NCBI RefSeq assembly: GCF_012843265.1
Contig: NZ_JABAIT010000016.1
Location: 1-64,000 of the forward strand
Direction: 5' to 3'
DNA from: Bacillus sp. DNRA2
GTDB taxonomy: Bacteria; Bacillota; Bacilli; Bacillales; Cytobacillaceae
Length of the DNA: 64,000 nucleotides
In this document: piece by piece, positions 43,438 to 52,340 of the stretch
Position numbering within the stretch: position 1 is the first letter of the stretch
How the letters are laid out: each line of letters opens with the position of its first letter
Made by a program: the position numbers and the translations under genes
The notes under the pieces: generated by a model
Database searches by the model: none
What the model was told of the DNA's origin: nothing
Seen by the model: only the letters and a program-made list of their open reading frames with translations

Positions 43438-45012
43438 ATGGCGGTTCAATTAACAGCGAAGCAACAGGATCAGTTAATCATCCATCAATTCTTAAGCATT
43501 GCCTTAGGTGGGAATTCGTACTTGCATCCTTTTATTGAGGAAGCCTATCGTAAAAACGAATGGGAGTATTATGAGGCGTATCAACGCGGTGAATTAAAAG
43601 GGAATCCGCTATTTTCGATGTACACAACGAAAAGTGAGGAGAAAATTCGGCAGGCAGCGGGACTCGTTGAATGGTGCGATCAAAACCATCAGTTCACTCC
43701 AGTTGATTCCCTCATTAAAAAGGGCTATAAATTTGCTTATCAATATATGCAACAGCAATTAGAAATTGACTTTGAACACTTCATGCGTGCATATGCCAAA
43801 CGGCAAAAGAGCAAAATTATTAAGGAAATAGATTTAATCTATCAAAACATTGTTCTTTGGTATTTATGTGTTCGGGAAAAGAAGCCTTTCAAAACAAACA
43901 ATGTTGCCTGGGAGTCCTTCCAAAATATTTTAAATACCTCAATGAACGATGCCAAACTGCAAAACCTAATGTTTTGTGACAGTAAGTATGCTGAGCATAA
44001 AGAAGAAATCGAATCCCTTTACAGACATTACCAAATACCTAAAAATCCCCGATTTGATTCTTTGGGTGTTTTTATTGATTTCTTAATAAGCCATAACCTT
44101 ATGAAAATTCATAAGAAAAGGCCCAATCTATCATCAGAGAAGGCAGAAAGACTCGTTTTTCAGGAGTATCCAACAAAATATATCGGCGCTTTAGGCGGTT
44201 GGCTTAAAACACTTAATATTCATGAATTGGATGCTACTGAAAATATCCCATTTACAAAGCATCATTTGGATATGGTTTTCCTAGAACTGATTTATGCAAA
44301 GAAATATAATTATATTTCAGCAGAGGATCAAGATTTATTTTTCATCTCCTGTTTATATATGCAATGTTTAGGAATACATTATCGGGAAACGAAAACATTA
44401 TACCTTGACGAATCCAAGCATGATTTTTATATTGAAATGAAAGCAAAAGAGATTCAAATAGCTAAGCAAGAAGCCGATCTTCACCGAAGACTGCAGGATT
44501 GGCGAATGACCAATCATCGCAAGCAAAAAGAAATCGATGGGTTAACGCAAGAACTTCGTGAAGCACAGTCGAAAATCCGTCAATTGGAGCAGCAAATCAA
44601 TGAATTGGAGGACTACTCCAGTGAAGTTCATGCACTACGGGACTATATATACTGGGAAGATCATGGAGAAAAATCAAATCAGCACCATGAAAAGCTTCCT
44701 ACTATTGATGATATGTCAAAATTGATACATGAGAAACGCATTGTCATTTTTGGAGGTTCACCAAATTGGCGTCATAAATTAAAGGAGCACTTACCCAATG
44801 TAGAATTTGTTGATGTCGATGAGAAAAACCGGGATATCTCAAAAATTCAGCGCTTCGATGCTGTCTTTATTAATACCTCCGTGTTTGCCCATACATTTTA
44901 TAAGAAAATTATGAAGGAATTAAACAAATGCCAAACACCGCTTTATTATTTGAACGGACAATGTAATACTGAGAGAACCATTTTAGAAATGTACCGCTGG
45001 CTAAACGATTAA
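43438..45012 (+). CDS. Coiled-coil protein with C-terminal DUF2325-like domain
   Basis: This 524-residue protein has a helical N-terminal region (about 1-335) without recognised motifs, a long coiled coil (about 340-408, rich in Glu, Gln, Lys and Arg heptads) and a C-terminal DUF2325-like Rossmann-type domain (about 433-515), with I-V-I-F-G-G-S near the start and D-A-V-F-I-N-T-S then P-L-Y-Y-L-N-G later. Function is unknown; the domain suggests nucleotide or nucleic-acid binding. It is monocistronic, with the 10-bp repeat array directly upstream and a terminator after it. The binding site GGGGCG is about 10 nt before the ATG. Confidence 0.75.
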   Translation: MAVQLTAKQQDQLIIHQFLSIALGGNSYLHPFIEEAYRKNEWEYYEAYQRGELKGNPLFSMYTTKSEEKIRQAAGLVEWCDQNHQFTPVDSLIKKGYKFAYQYMQQQLEIDFEHFMRAYAKRQKSKIIKEIDLIYQNIVLWYLCVREKKPFKTNNVAWESFQNILNTSMNDAKLQNLMFCDSKYAEHKEEIESLYRHYQIPKNPRFDSLGVFIDFLISHNLMKIHKKRPNLSSEKAERLVFQEYPTKYIGALGGWLKTLNIHELDATENIPFTKHHLDMVFLELIYAKKYNYISAEDQDLFFISCLYMQCLGIHYRETKTLYLDESKHDFYIEMKAKEIQIAKQEADLHRRLQDWRMTNHRKQKEIDGLTQELREAQSKIRQLEQQINELEDYSSEVHALRDYIYWEDHGEKSNQHHEKLPTIDDMSKLIHEKRIVIFGGSPNWRHKLKEHLPNVEFVDVDEKNRDISKIQRFDAVFINTSVFAHTFYKKIMKELNKCQTPLYYLNGQCNTERTILEMYRWLND

Positions 45013-45014
45013 AA

Positions 45015-45044
45015 CCCTCGTCCTAGTGACGAGGGCTACTTTTT
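45015..45044. terminator. Terminator after the DUF2325-like gene
   Basis: An 8-bp stem CCCTCGTC/GACGAGGG (45015-45022 with 45028-45035) is followed by a T run at 45040-45044. Confidence 0.8.
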
Positions 45045-45048
45045 ATAT

Positions 45049-46638
45049 CTAATTTACTTTCCGTTCTTGCTTCTGCCAGTATTGATCGCGAAGGTTTCGT
45101 TTTAAAATTTTGCCGGCACCGCTTTTCGGAAGCTCGGCAACAAATTCAATAGATTTTGGCACTTTATAGTTTGCCAGCTTCTGCCGCACGTAAGCAATGA
45201 TTTCTTCCTCTGTAATACTGTTTGCTCGTTTCAACGCAACAACCGCATTGATTGCTTCCCCCCACTTTTCGTCTGGAACACCTACAACTGCGCACTCCAG
45301 AACCTCTGGAATTTGACTGATTGTTTGTTCGACTTCAACGGAGTATACATTTTCTCCACCCGTAATAATCATATCCTTGGCCCTGTCGACCACATAAAAA
45401 TAGTTATCCTGATCACGGTAGCCTAAGTCACCCGTATAATACCAGCCGTCACGCAAGGCATTAGCAGTTTCTTCCGGTAAATTCCAATAACCCTTCATAA
45501 TATTGGGACCTCTGGCGACAAATTGACCTACTTCACCAATAGCCGTTTCCCTACCATCCGGAGCGACAACTTTCATTTCGATTCCTGGAACAGGTCGGCC
45601 TGCTGCAGCCAAACGCTCGATTTTTGCAGCGCTTCCATCAAGGAGATGGTCTTGCCCATGAAGAAGAGTTAGGATTGGAGCTGCTTCCGTCATCCCGTAA
45701 GCTTGCCAGAATTGAACATTCTCAAGCTTTTCTAAACCCTTTTGCAGAACACTAACTGACATTGGCGATGCTCCGTAAATAATCGTCCGCAATGAATTGA
45801 CATACGGTTTATCAAAGTCTGGCATATTTAACAGCAAATTAATCATGGTTGGAACGAGCAGGGATGATGTTACCTTCGTTTCTTTAATGACCGCAAGTAC
45901 CCCATTAGGTGTAAACGAGCGCACAAATGTATGGGTCGCCCCCAACATTGTGATTGAGAATGTTGCTGCTCCATCTGCTAAATGGAACATCGGTGCAGCG
46001 TGAAGGTACACATCGTCTTCCTTTAGAACGCTGTAAAAAAGCATACTATGATAGGCATTCACTACGATGTTCTTGTGAGTGAGCATGACGCCTTTTGAAC
46101 GTCCGGTCGTTCCACCTGTGTAATAAAGACCTGCGACGTCGTCCTCACAAAGTCCCATGCACGACAACGACTGTTCCGGATGTTGCTTTAGCAATTCCTC
46201 ATATTGAAGAACATCATTATGAACTTCCTGACCAACATGCTCCCCTTCATCCACAGCAAGAATGACATGGCGTAGCCCTTTCACTTGTTGTTTAATTTCC
46301 GATAAAACTCCTAAAAATTCAGGATGAATATATAAAACCTCAACTCCGGCATCATTTAGGATAAACGAAATCTCTTCGGCACTTAATCTAGTATTAATCG
46401 GAACGATTATCCCACCAAGTGCCGTCGTTCCATAAATAATTTCTAAGTAGCGATATTCATTTAAGAGGAGGGCGGCAACCCGATCACCCTTTTTAACACC
46501 AAGCTGAGAGAGTGAATGCTTAATTTTGGCAGTTCGTGCGGCAAATTGAGAGTACGTAAACCGTTTGTCTCCATCAATCATTGCTACTTTTTCTGGAAAA
46601 GTCCGTGCTGCATAAAGAAGCCCTTTCGTAATTAACAT
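45049..46638 (-). CDS. Acyl-CoA synthetase (AMP-binding)
   Basis: This 529-residue ligase activates a carboxylic acid to its CoA thioester. The P-loop-like motif Y-T-G-G-T-T-G-R-S-K-G-V near residue 170, Y-G-M-T-E near 315 and the hinge Y-Y-T-G-D-L-G near 400 are present, and the C-terminal catalytic Lys region (K-S-G-A-G-K-I-L-K-R) is intact. It is the last gene of the acyl-CoA operon (50912 to 45049). It may be long- or medium-chain specific; chain length cannot be told. A GGGAGAG site precedes ATG 46638. Confidence 0.9.
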   Translation of the reverse strand: MLITKGLLYAARTFPEKVAMIDGDKRFTYSQFAARTAKIKHSLSQLGVKKGDRVAALLLNEYRYLEIIYGTTALGGIIVPINTRLSAEEISFILNDAGVEVLYIHPEFLGVLSEIKQQVKGLRHVILAVDEGEHVGQEVHNDVLQYEELLKQHPEQSLSCMGLCEDDVAGLYYTGGTTGRSKGVMLTHKNIVVNAYHSMLFYSVLKEDDVYLHAAPMFHLADGAATFSITMLGATHTFVRSFTPNGVLAVIKETKVTSSLLVPTMINLLLNMPDFDKPYVNSLRTIIYGASPMSVSVLQKGLEKLENVQFWQAYGMTEAAPILTLLHGQDHLLDGSAAKIERLAAAGRPVPGIEMKVVAPDGRETAIGEVGQFVARGPNIMKGYWNLPEETANALRDGWYYTGDLGYRDQDNYFYVVDRAKDMIITGGENVYSVEVEQTISQIPEVLECAVVGVPDEKWGEAINAVVALKRANSITEEEIIAYVRQKLANYKVPKSIEFVAELPKSGAGKILKRNLRDQYWQKQERKVN

Positions 46639-46719
46639 ATAATCTCTCCCTTATGGTTAATAAAAAAATCGCATTTAATGGAACTCATTTTTTATGTGTG
46701 TTCTACTGTAATTCAACGA

Positions 46720-47532
46720 TTAGGTGTACATTCCACCATTGATGTTTAGTACCTGTCCATTCACATAATTTGATAGTGGCGAGGTGAGATAAAAGATTCC
46801 TTCTGCCGCCTCTTTAATCGTGCCTGCTCGCTTTTGTGGAATCGATTGCTCGAACATCTGTCTGACTTTCACTGGAATCCCAACAGCCACTCCATCAACA
46901 TGTTCCCCTTTTTCCTTCGGCTGGGTTAAGCGTGTATCAATCATTCCAAAGGCGACAGCATTACAATTGACATTAAAGCCAGCCCATTCCTTCGCTACCG
47001 TTTTGGTTAAGCCGATTAAACCCGCCTTTGCTGATGCATAGTTGGCTTGTCCTACGTTCCCCATCACTCCGGCAACGGAGGAAACATTCACGATTTTTCG
47101 ATAATGGGCTATGCCGGCTTCGATATCTGCTTTACCGGAATCACGAATGTACGGAGCCGCTTCACGAATTAACCTAAACGGCGCTATTAGGTGGATATCA
47201 AGCATTTTTTGAAATTGTTCATCAGACATTTTGTGAATCAGGCTATCCCAGGTGAAGCCAGCGTTATTCACTAAGATGTCAAGCTTTCCAAATGCCGAAA
47301 TCGTCTCAGCAATAATCTTTTTTGGAAAATCAACTCCAGTGACGTCGCCAACAACGGCAATCGCCTCACCACCTTTTGCTGTAATGGCTTGTAAGGTTTC
47401 TTCGGCAACATGATGATCCTTATCCGAAATGACGACTTTTGCACCATGCTCGACCATGATTTCTGCTAGTGCTCGTCCAACCCCACGTCCAGAGCCTGTA
47501 ATAATCGCAACTTGATTTTCTAATAATCTCAT
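46720..47532 (-). CDS. SDR-family 3-hydroxyacyl-CoA dehydrogenase/ketoreductase
   Basis: This 270-residue short-chain dehydrogenase has the NAD(P) motif T-G-S-G-R-G-V-G-R (residues 13-21), N-N-A-G, and the catalytic S...Y-x-x-x-K (Y-A-S-A-K). Acidic Asp at the end of beta-2 (I-S-D-K) favours NAD. In this operon it probably oxidises the hydroxyacyl-CoA formed by the MaoC hydratases. The start is ATG 47532 after GGAGGGGG; the in-frame start at 47547 overlaps that site. An extra loop (about 190-215) is longer than in FabG. Confidence 0.9.
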   Translation of the reverse strand: MRLLENQVAIITGSGRGVGRALAEIMVEHGAKVVISDKDHHVAEETLQAITAKGGEAIAVVGDVTGVDFPKKIIAETISAFGKLDILVNNAGFTWDSLIHKMSDEQFQKMLDIHLIAPFRLIREAAPYIRDSGKADIEAGIAHYRKIVNVSSVAGVMGNVGQANYASAKAGLIGLTKTVAKEWAGFNVNCNAVAFGMIDTRLTQPKEKGEHVDGVAVGIPVKVRQMFEQSIPQKRAGTIKEAAEGIFYLTSPLSNYVNGQVLNINGGMYT

Positions 47533-47552
47533 TGTTTCCCCCTCCAATCCGT

Positions 47553-47945
47553 TTATTTGTTATCTTTTTTAACCACTTCAAATCTCCCTGATAGCTTCAC
47601 TTCGTTATCACTTTTTACAAACAGCTCACCTAACCATCTAGTTTCACCAGCGAGTTCTATTTCTTCAGTAATTTGGCCAGTAATGATCAGCTTTTCGCCA
47701 GGATGAGTCATTTTCACAAAGCGAACTTTAAAATCTCGTAAATTTTGGCGAGGAAACCATTGAGTAAGTGCTTGTCCAGCAAATCCCATCACTAACATCC
47801 CATGTGCAATGACGTCTCCAAGCCCCGCTTGTTGAGCAACAGGTACAACCGTATGAATCGGATTAAAGTCCCCTGATGCTCCGGCATAGCGAACTAATTG
47901 GCTATGTGAGATTGGTTGTTTTTCTAATGGTTGAAGTATTTTCAT
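47553..47945 (-). CDS. MaoC-like (R)-enoyl-CoA hydratase
   Basis: This 130-residue hot-dog-fold protein has the hydratase-2 signature: S-G-D-F-N-P-I-H (residues 29-36) with catalytic Asp and His, and H-G-M-L-V-M-G. It hydrates a 2-enoyl-CoA, probably as a partner of the FAS1-dehydratase-like protein encoded just upstream, together making a two-part hydratase. AAGGAG precedes the ATG, and the gene is closely packed with its neighbours. Confidence 0.88.
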   Translation of the reverse strand: MKILQPLEKQPISHSQLVRYAGASGDFNPIHTVVPVAQQAGLGDVIAHGMLVMGFAGQALTQWFPRQNLRDFKVRFVKMTHPGEKLIITGQITEEIELAGETRWLGELFVKSDNEVKLSGRFEVVKKDNK

Positions 47946-47973
47946 CGTTTCGCTCCTTTTAAAAAATGATAAA

Positions 47974-48417
47974 TTATTGTCTTTCTATCAGGACTGATTT
48001 AGAAATTAGTAGGATCGCGTTATGCTGGTTTTTGTATTTCGTTTCAATCGTAAACAAGTTCATATTTCGTTTCTCAATTACCTCTATGACCTTGCTCGTA
48101 CAATGAATCGTATCTCCTGCACAAATATCCCCCACATATGTGTATTGCATCTCGCCGTGAAGGACTTTCAGTGGATTGATTTCAAGCGCTTCTATTAATT
48201 GCTCAAAATCAGGACCAGCCCACATATCAATGGCCGTTGCAAAGGTCGGTGGAACCGGGACATCGCGAAATCCGGATTTTTGCGCTGCCTCAACACTGTA
48301 ATAAATGCTATTGTCATCGCCGATTGCCTGGGCAAATTCTTTGATTTTTCCACGTTCGACACTGTAGCTGTATGGCTTAAATTCGAGACCAATTTTATGA
48401 GAAAGTTTATTTAGCAT
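47974..48417 (-). CDS. FAS1-type dehydratase-like MaoC partner
   Basis: This 147-residue protein is the N-terminal-type MaoC hot dog (FAS1_DH region): it keeps the fold opening I-G-D-D-N-S-I-Y-Y but lacks the catalytic D-x-N-x-x-H. In mycobacteria and actinomycetes such non-catalytic partners bind the acyl-CoA tail, often for bulky or steroid substrates. The start is ATG 48417; GAGTGAG lies about 9 nt upstream, and the longer frame from 48441 begins with the binding site itself. Confidence 0.85.
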   Translation of the reverse strand: MLNKLSHKIGLEFKPYSYSVERGKIKEFAQAIGDDNSIYYSVEAAQKSGFRDVPVPPTFATAIDMWAGPDFEQLIEALEINPLKVLHGEMQYTYVGDICAGDTIHCTSKVIEVIEKRNMNLFTIETKYKNQHNAILLISKSVLIERQ

Positions 48418-48486
48418 GGTTAATGACTCACTCCTTGTCAATTAATGATATTGCACTATTAGAGAAGGTTTTTAATAAATACAGAT

Positions 48487-49665
48487 TTAACCTTTTTGAT
48501 AAACCGTCACAACACAAGCCCCACCTAGTCCAAGATTATGCTGCATGGCAATCCTTGCATCCTCTACTTGTCGCTTTCCAGCCTCACCACGCAAATGCCA
48601 GACAAGCTCAGTCGCCTGGGCCAACCCGGTTGCCCCAAGCGGATGACCTTTGGACATTAAGCCCCCTGATGGATTGATGACATACTGACCCCCATAAGTA
48701 TTGTCTCGATCGTTAATAAACTTCTCTGCTTCGCCTTTTGGGCAAAGTCCCAAGCCCTCATAAGTAATGACCTCATTTGGCGTAAAGCAATCATGAAGCT
48801 CGATGACATCGACATCTCGAGGCCCAAACCCAGCCATTTCATAGGCCTGTTTGGCTGCTCGCTCCGTCATTCCGTAGCCAACTAAATGGAGGTAATCCTC
48901 GTGACTATCAGGTTTATCCGTTGCCATTGCCTGGGCAATGATTTTCACGGTTCGATTCAGGTTATGCTGTTTTGCGAATTTTTCGCTGCAGACAATAACT
49001 GCCGCTGCCCCGCAAGTAGGTGGACAGGCCATAAACCGTGTCAAACCTGGATAAACTTGTGGTGCGTTCATGACCTCAGCCAAATCCATCTCCTTCGAAA
49101 ATAAAGAATACGGATTATGGATCGCATGCTGGCGTGATTTCACAGCAACTTTTCCATAGATGTCAGGGTTAGCCCCTGTTTTCTCAAGGTATTCTATCCC
49201 AGCTGCACCAAATACCTTTAACGCAATCGGGCCATCTGGCAATTTACTGTCTAACGCTTGAAAGCGATCATTAATCCACTGAAATGGTGAAGTCCGGTCA
49301 ATCCAATTTTCTCCTAATGCTCCTGGCTTCATCTCCTCAAAGCCAAAGGCGAGCACGCAATCAGCTGCCCCTGATTCCACTGCTTGTCTTGCTAAAAATA
49401 AAGCAGTTGATCCCGATGAACAATTATTGTTGACATTTATGATAGGAATTCCTGTCATCCCCACCTGATAAAGCGCGGTTTGCCCACAAGTGCTATCCCC
49501 ATAAACATAACTGGCATAGGCTTGTTCTACTTCCGAGTATGAAATTCCCGCATCCTTAAGTGCACCATTAATGGCTTTTGCGGCCATGATTTCGTACGGT
49601 TCGTTTTGGCCTGGTTTAACAAATTTGACCATACTGACACCAATAATATTTGCCCGATTTGACAT
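48487..49665 (-). CDS. SCP-x-type thiolase
   Basis: This 392-residue thiolase cleaves 3-ketoacyl-CoA. The nucleophilic Cys lies in N-N-N-C-S-S-G-S (about residue 84); H-D-C-F-T-P-N-E, G-H-P-L-G-A-T-G and the C-terminal G-L-G-G-A-C-V-V segment follow the SCP-2/SCP-x thiolase subclass, which handles branched or sterol side-chain substrates. AAGGAGG precedes ATG 49665. It is third-step partner of the hydratase pair in the same operon. Confidence 0.9.
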   Translation of the reverse strand: MSNRANIIGVSMVKFVKPGQNEPYEIMAAKAINGALKDAGISYSEVEQAYASYVYGDSTCGQTALYQVGMTGIPIINVNNNCSSGSTALFLARQAVESGAADCVLAFGFEEMKPGALGENWIDRTSPFQWINDRFQALDSKLPDGPIALKVFGAAGIEYLEKTGANPDIYGKVAVKSRQHAIHNPYSLFSKEMDLAEVMNAPQVYPGLTRFMACPPTCGAAAVIVCSEKFAKQHNLNRTVKIIAQAMATDKPDSHEDYLHLVGYGMTERAAKQAYEMAGFGPRDVDVIELHDCFTPNEVITYEGLGLCPKGEAEKFINDRDNTYGGQYVINPSGGLMSKGHPLGATGLAQATELVWHLRGEAGKRQVEDARIAMQHNLGLGGACVVTVYQKG

Positions 49666-49748
49666 TATTCTTCCTCCTTACAACTCTCTTCCAAAATTCC
49701 ACCCAATTTCAATCCTATGAACTTCAAACAAAAACTATCACTATAAAT

Positions 49749-50912
49749 CTACTTTCCTAGTACCTCTTTGCTAATAATTTCCTTCATAATTTCTGAAGTG
49801 CCGCCATAGATACGCTGCACCCTCGCATCGGCAAATATGCGCGAAATTGGATACTCGACCATATAACCATAACCTCCAAACAACTGCAGACATCCATCTA
49901 CGACCCGACCCTGTGCTTCCGTAGTTGATAATTTTGCCACACTAGCATCAGCTGCACTCAATCGATGTTCTGCCAATAACGCCATGCACTGATTAGTAAA
50001 AGCACGGTTTACCTTTGCTTCAGTTGTCATCTCGGCAATTTTATGGCGAATAACCTGAATACTGCTCAACGGTTTACCAAACGCAACTCGTTCTTGAAGA
50101 TACTTTATTGTCAGATCCAATGCCCCTTCCATCGCCCCACATGCCCCAACGGCAAGAATCGTCCGTTCCCGTGGCAGTTCCTTCATTAGCGTGACAAAAC
50201 CCTTATCTACCTCACCAAGGATTTGGCTCGTTGGAACGACTACACCATCAAAAAACAATTCTGATGTATCTGCAGAATGAAGCCCAATTTTATTCAAATT
50301 CTTTCCTTTTACAAACCCTTCACTACTAGACTCAACAATAAACAAGGTTGTTCCTTTTGCAGCAGGAACATCGAAATTCGTCTTTGCCGCCACGATTGCT
50401 ATATCTAAATGTTGACCATTAGTTATAAAGGTTTTCGAGCCATTTATGACATACTCACCCGTTGCTGAATTTTTAATCGCTGTTGTCTTAATTCCCTGCA
50501 AGTCACTCCCCGCCCCAGGCTCGGTCATTGCGATAGCACCTACTAAATCTCCCATTGCCATTTTCGGTAAATAGCGCAGCTTCTGAGCCTCGCTTCCCGA
50601 ATTGAGAATATAATGAGCAACAATATTAGAATGAACAGCGATATTTGTAGCGACGGAATTGTAGCCTAGCCGACAAAATACATCAACAACACAAGCTGAA
50701 AATGGTAAGGATGCCCCCAGTCCACCGTATTGCTCAGGAATATCAACACAAAGGAAGCCTGCTTCACCAAGTTTTTTCCAGAGGTATTTAGGGAATATCC
50801 CCTCCATTTCCCACTGTGCATAAAATGGTTCAATTTCCCTCTTAGCAAAAGTCTCAAGTGATTTCTTGAATAAGGTTATCTCTTCTTCTATCGCTAGCTG
50901 ATTGTAATTCAA
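49749..50912 (-). CDS. Acyl-CoA dehydrogenase
   Basis: This 387-residue flavoprotein introduces the first double bond of an acyl-CoA. Family features are visible: A-M-T-E-P-G-A-G-S-D at about 120-129, and the C-terminal R-I-Y-G-G-T-S-E-I-M-K-E segment. The TTG start at 50912 follows GGGGGAGGAAC. It is the first gene of the operon running to 45049: dehydrogenase, thiolase, two MaoC-type proteins, SDR and ligase, enough for one complete beta-oxidation cycle. Substrate unknown; MaoC pairing and the SCP-x thiolase favour a branched or cyclic acid (inference). Confidence 0.92.
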   Translation of the reverse strand: MNYNQLAIEEEITLFKKSLETFAKREIEPFYAQWEMEGIFPKYLWKKLGEAGFLCVDIPEQYGGLGASLPFSACVVDVFCRLGYNSVATNIAVHSNIVAHYILNSGSEAQKLRYLPKMAMGDLVGAIAMTEPGAGSDLQGIKTTAIKNSATGEYVINGSKTFITNGQHLDIAIVAAKTNFDVPAAKGTTLFIVESSSEGFVKGKNLNKIGLHSADTSELFFDGVVVPTSQILGEVDKGFVTLMKELPRERTILAVGACGAMEGALDLTIKYLQERVAFGKPLSSIQVIRHKIAEMTTEAKVNRAFTNQCMALLAEHRLSAADASVAKLSTTEAQGRVVDGCLQLFGGYGYMVEYPISRIFADARVQRIYGGTSEIMKEIISKEVLGK

Positions 50913-51016
50913 AGTTCCTCCCCCATTTCTACTTTTAAATAACCTTATTGCAATTCCTGTGCCACTATTAAAACCATCGAAACTAAAACAACTTACCTTT
51001 ATATTTGTTAAGGATA

Positions 51017-51089
51017 GTTAACAAAGTATTGTAAACTGTCTAAAAAGTTAACACTTAGTTGTTAACGCTTATGCTGGTTAAGCGTTAAC
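51017..51089. promoter_or_regulatory. GTTAAC array upstream of the acyl-CoA operon
   Basis: Four GTTAAC words occur at 51017, 51047, 51061 and 51084. The last two form a perfect 10-bp inverted repeat (51061-51070 with 51080-51089) around a 9-bp centre. It lies about 100-180 bp upstream of the acyl-CoA dehydrogenase start and looks like an operator cluster. The spacing differs from that of a BirA site. Confidence 0.5.
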
Positions 51090-51105
51090 TCCTTCTTTCC
51101 AAAAC

Positions 51106-51143
51106 AAAACAGACTCCTCTTTGATGTTTGAGGAGTCTGTTTT
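51106..51143 (-). terminator. Terminator of the ger operon
   Basis: A 14-bp perfect stem AAAACAGACTCCTC with its complement (51106-51119 with 51130-51143) lies just after gerC. Confidence 0.88.
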
Positions 51144-51158
51144 TGGCTCAATTCCCAT

Positions 51159-52340
51159 TCACTTATTTTCCAAGGTTGGCATCTTACGTTGTTTTCCACC
51201 ATGGCTTATCAACAAATCAATCTTTATTTTCCTAATTGAATCCTTTTTTAAAGGAATTTTCCCGTTTATCTCAATTTTTTTCCAAGCTGGGAGATTATTT
51301 TTATATAGGACATGCGACAAGCGATAAACATCAGCACCACTCTCGAGGCCTTTTAAATACGTTTTTTGAATCTCTTGTTTTATCAAACCTTTTGCCTTCG
51401 AACTAATTTGAGATGATGAGAGGTTTGTTTCAAATTTACTTATATACGCTCGTAGCTTAAGCTCGATATCAAATTGGACTCTTCCGTTTGTAACGATGGG
51501 CTTAATATTTACCCTTCTATCTCCAACGGTAATGCCTATCGTCTCATTATCATTAGCTTCGATGCTTATCCCTGTTCGATCAAATTTTTTTTGAATCCAA
51601 CGGTAACCATTAGCATCCTTGTCCAAAATCGTACCTAATAATGAATTGTTATTGACAATTGACAACCCTTTAATTACACCGACATTCCGAGTTTCCTTAT
51701 CACCTTTCCAAGTTGTTTTATCACTACCAACAACCGGAATGATCATTTCATGAGGCGGCTCATAATGAGAAATGAGGATTTCTCGCATATCTTGGGCTTG
51801 AATAAATGAATACTGACCGAATGCAGCATCGGGGTCACTTAATCGACTTAAATACGTTGACATATTTATCGGTGGCGCAGAATCCATCACCTTTGATAAT
51901 GAATCAGATGTACAGTATATCCACATGCGGTAATGCGTTTCAAAATAGCGATCAATCATATCAGTGACATCTTTTAATCCATTTTGCGCAATTGCAGTTT
52001 TGGTAACAAAAATATAAGTCAGATGCCCCCAATGAATTCGGCGCTGTGTTGTTTGATATAGATTGTAAATAGCCTCCTCAACCGATTTACCGGTAGAGTG
52101 TCCTATTTCTGCCTTAATTTGTTTTCCTGTTCCCGCACCTGATTCTGTTTTGGCTAACAAGCTTAAATTCATGAGCTGAATATATACTATGTACTTACCA
52201 TCTTTATAATCAACACCTAAGCCTTGAGCATATGACATTCGGTCTGGTTCATTGGCATCCCAACAACCCGTTAGTGGGACAATAAAGGAAAATATCATGA
52301 CAAATGAGATTAAGTAGGTGAATTTCGGCTTACTTCTGAT
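51159..52340 (-). CDS. Ger(x)C-type germination lipoprotein, start uncertain
   Basis: This is the C subunit of a nutrient germinant receptor, a lipoprotein of the spore inner membrane. A lipobox L-T-G-C precedes C-W-D. The first ATG (52298) leaves a signal sequence without basic residues, whereas the open frame continues upstream to 52340 with R-S-K-P-K-F, which makes a normal lipoprotein n-region, and an AGAGGGG binding site lies 7 nt before an ATC codon at 52340. The start therefore appears non-canonical, or mutated. From 52298 the product is 379 residues; conserved Ger(x)C segments (G-L-G-V-D-Y, H-W-G-H-L-T) are intact. Confidence 0.82.
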   Translation of the reverse strand: MRSKPKFTYLISFVMIFSFIVPLTGCWDANEPDRMSYAQGLGVDYKDGKYIVYIQLMNLSLLAKTESGAGTGKQIKAEIGHSTGKSVEEAIYNLYQTTQRRIHWGHLTYIFVTKTAIAQNGLKDVTDMIDRYFETHYRMWIYCTSDSLSKVMDSAPPINMSTYLSRLSDPDAAFGQYSFIQAQDMREILISHYEPPHEMIIPVVGSDKTTWKGDKETRNVGVIKGLSIVNNNSLLGTILDKDANGYRWIQKKFDRTGISIEANDNETIGITVGDRRVNIKPIVTNGRVQFDIELKLRAYISKFETNLSSSQISSKAKGLIKQEIQKTYLKGLESGADVYRLSHVLYKNNLPAWKKIEINGKIPLKKDSIRKIKIDLLISHGGKQRKMPTLENK

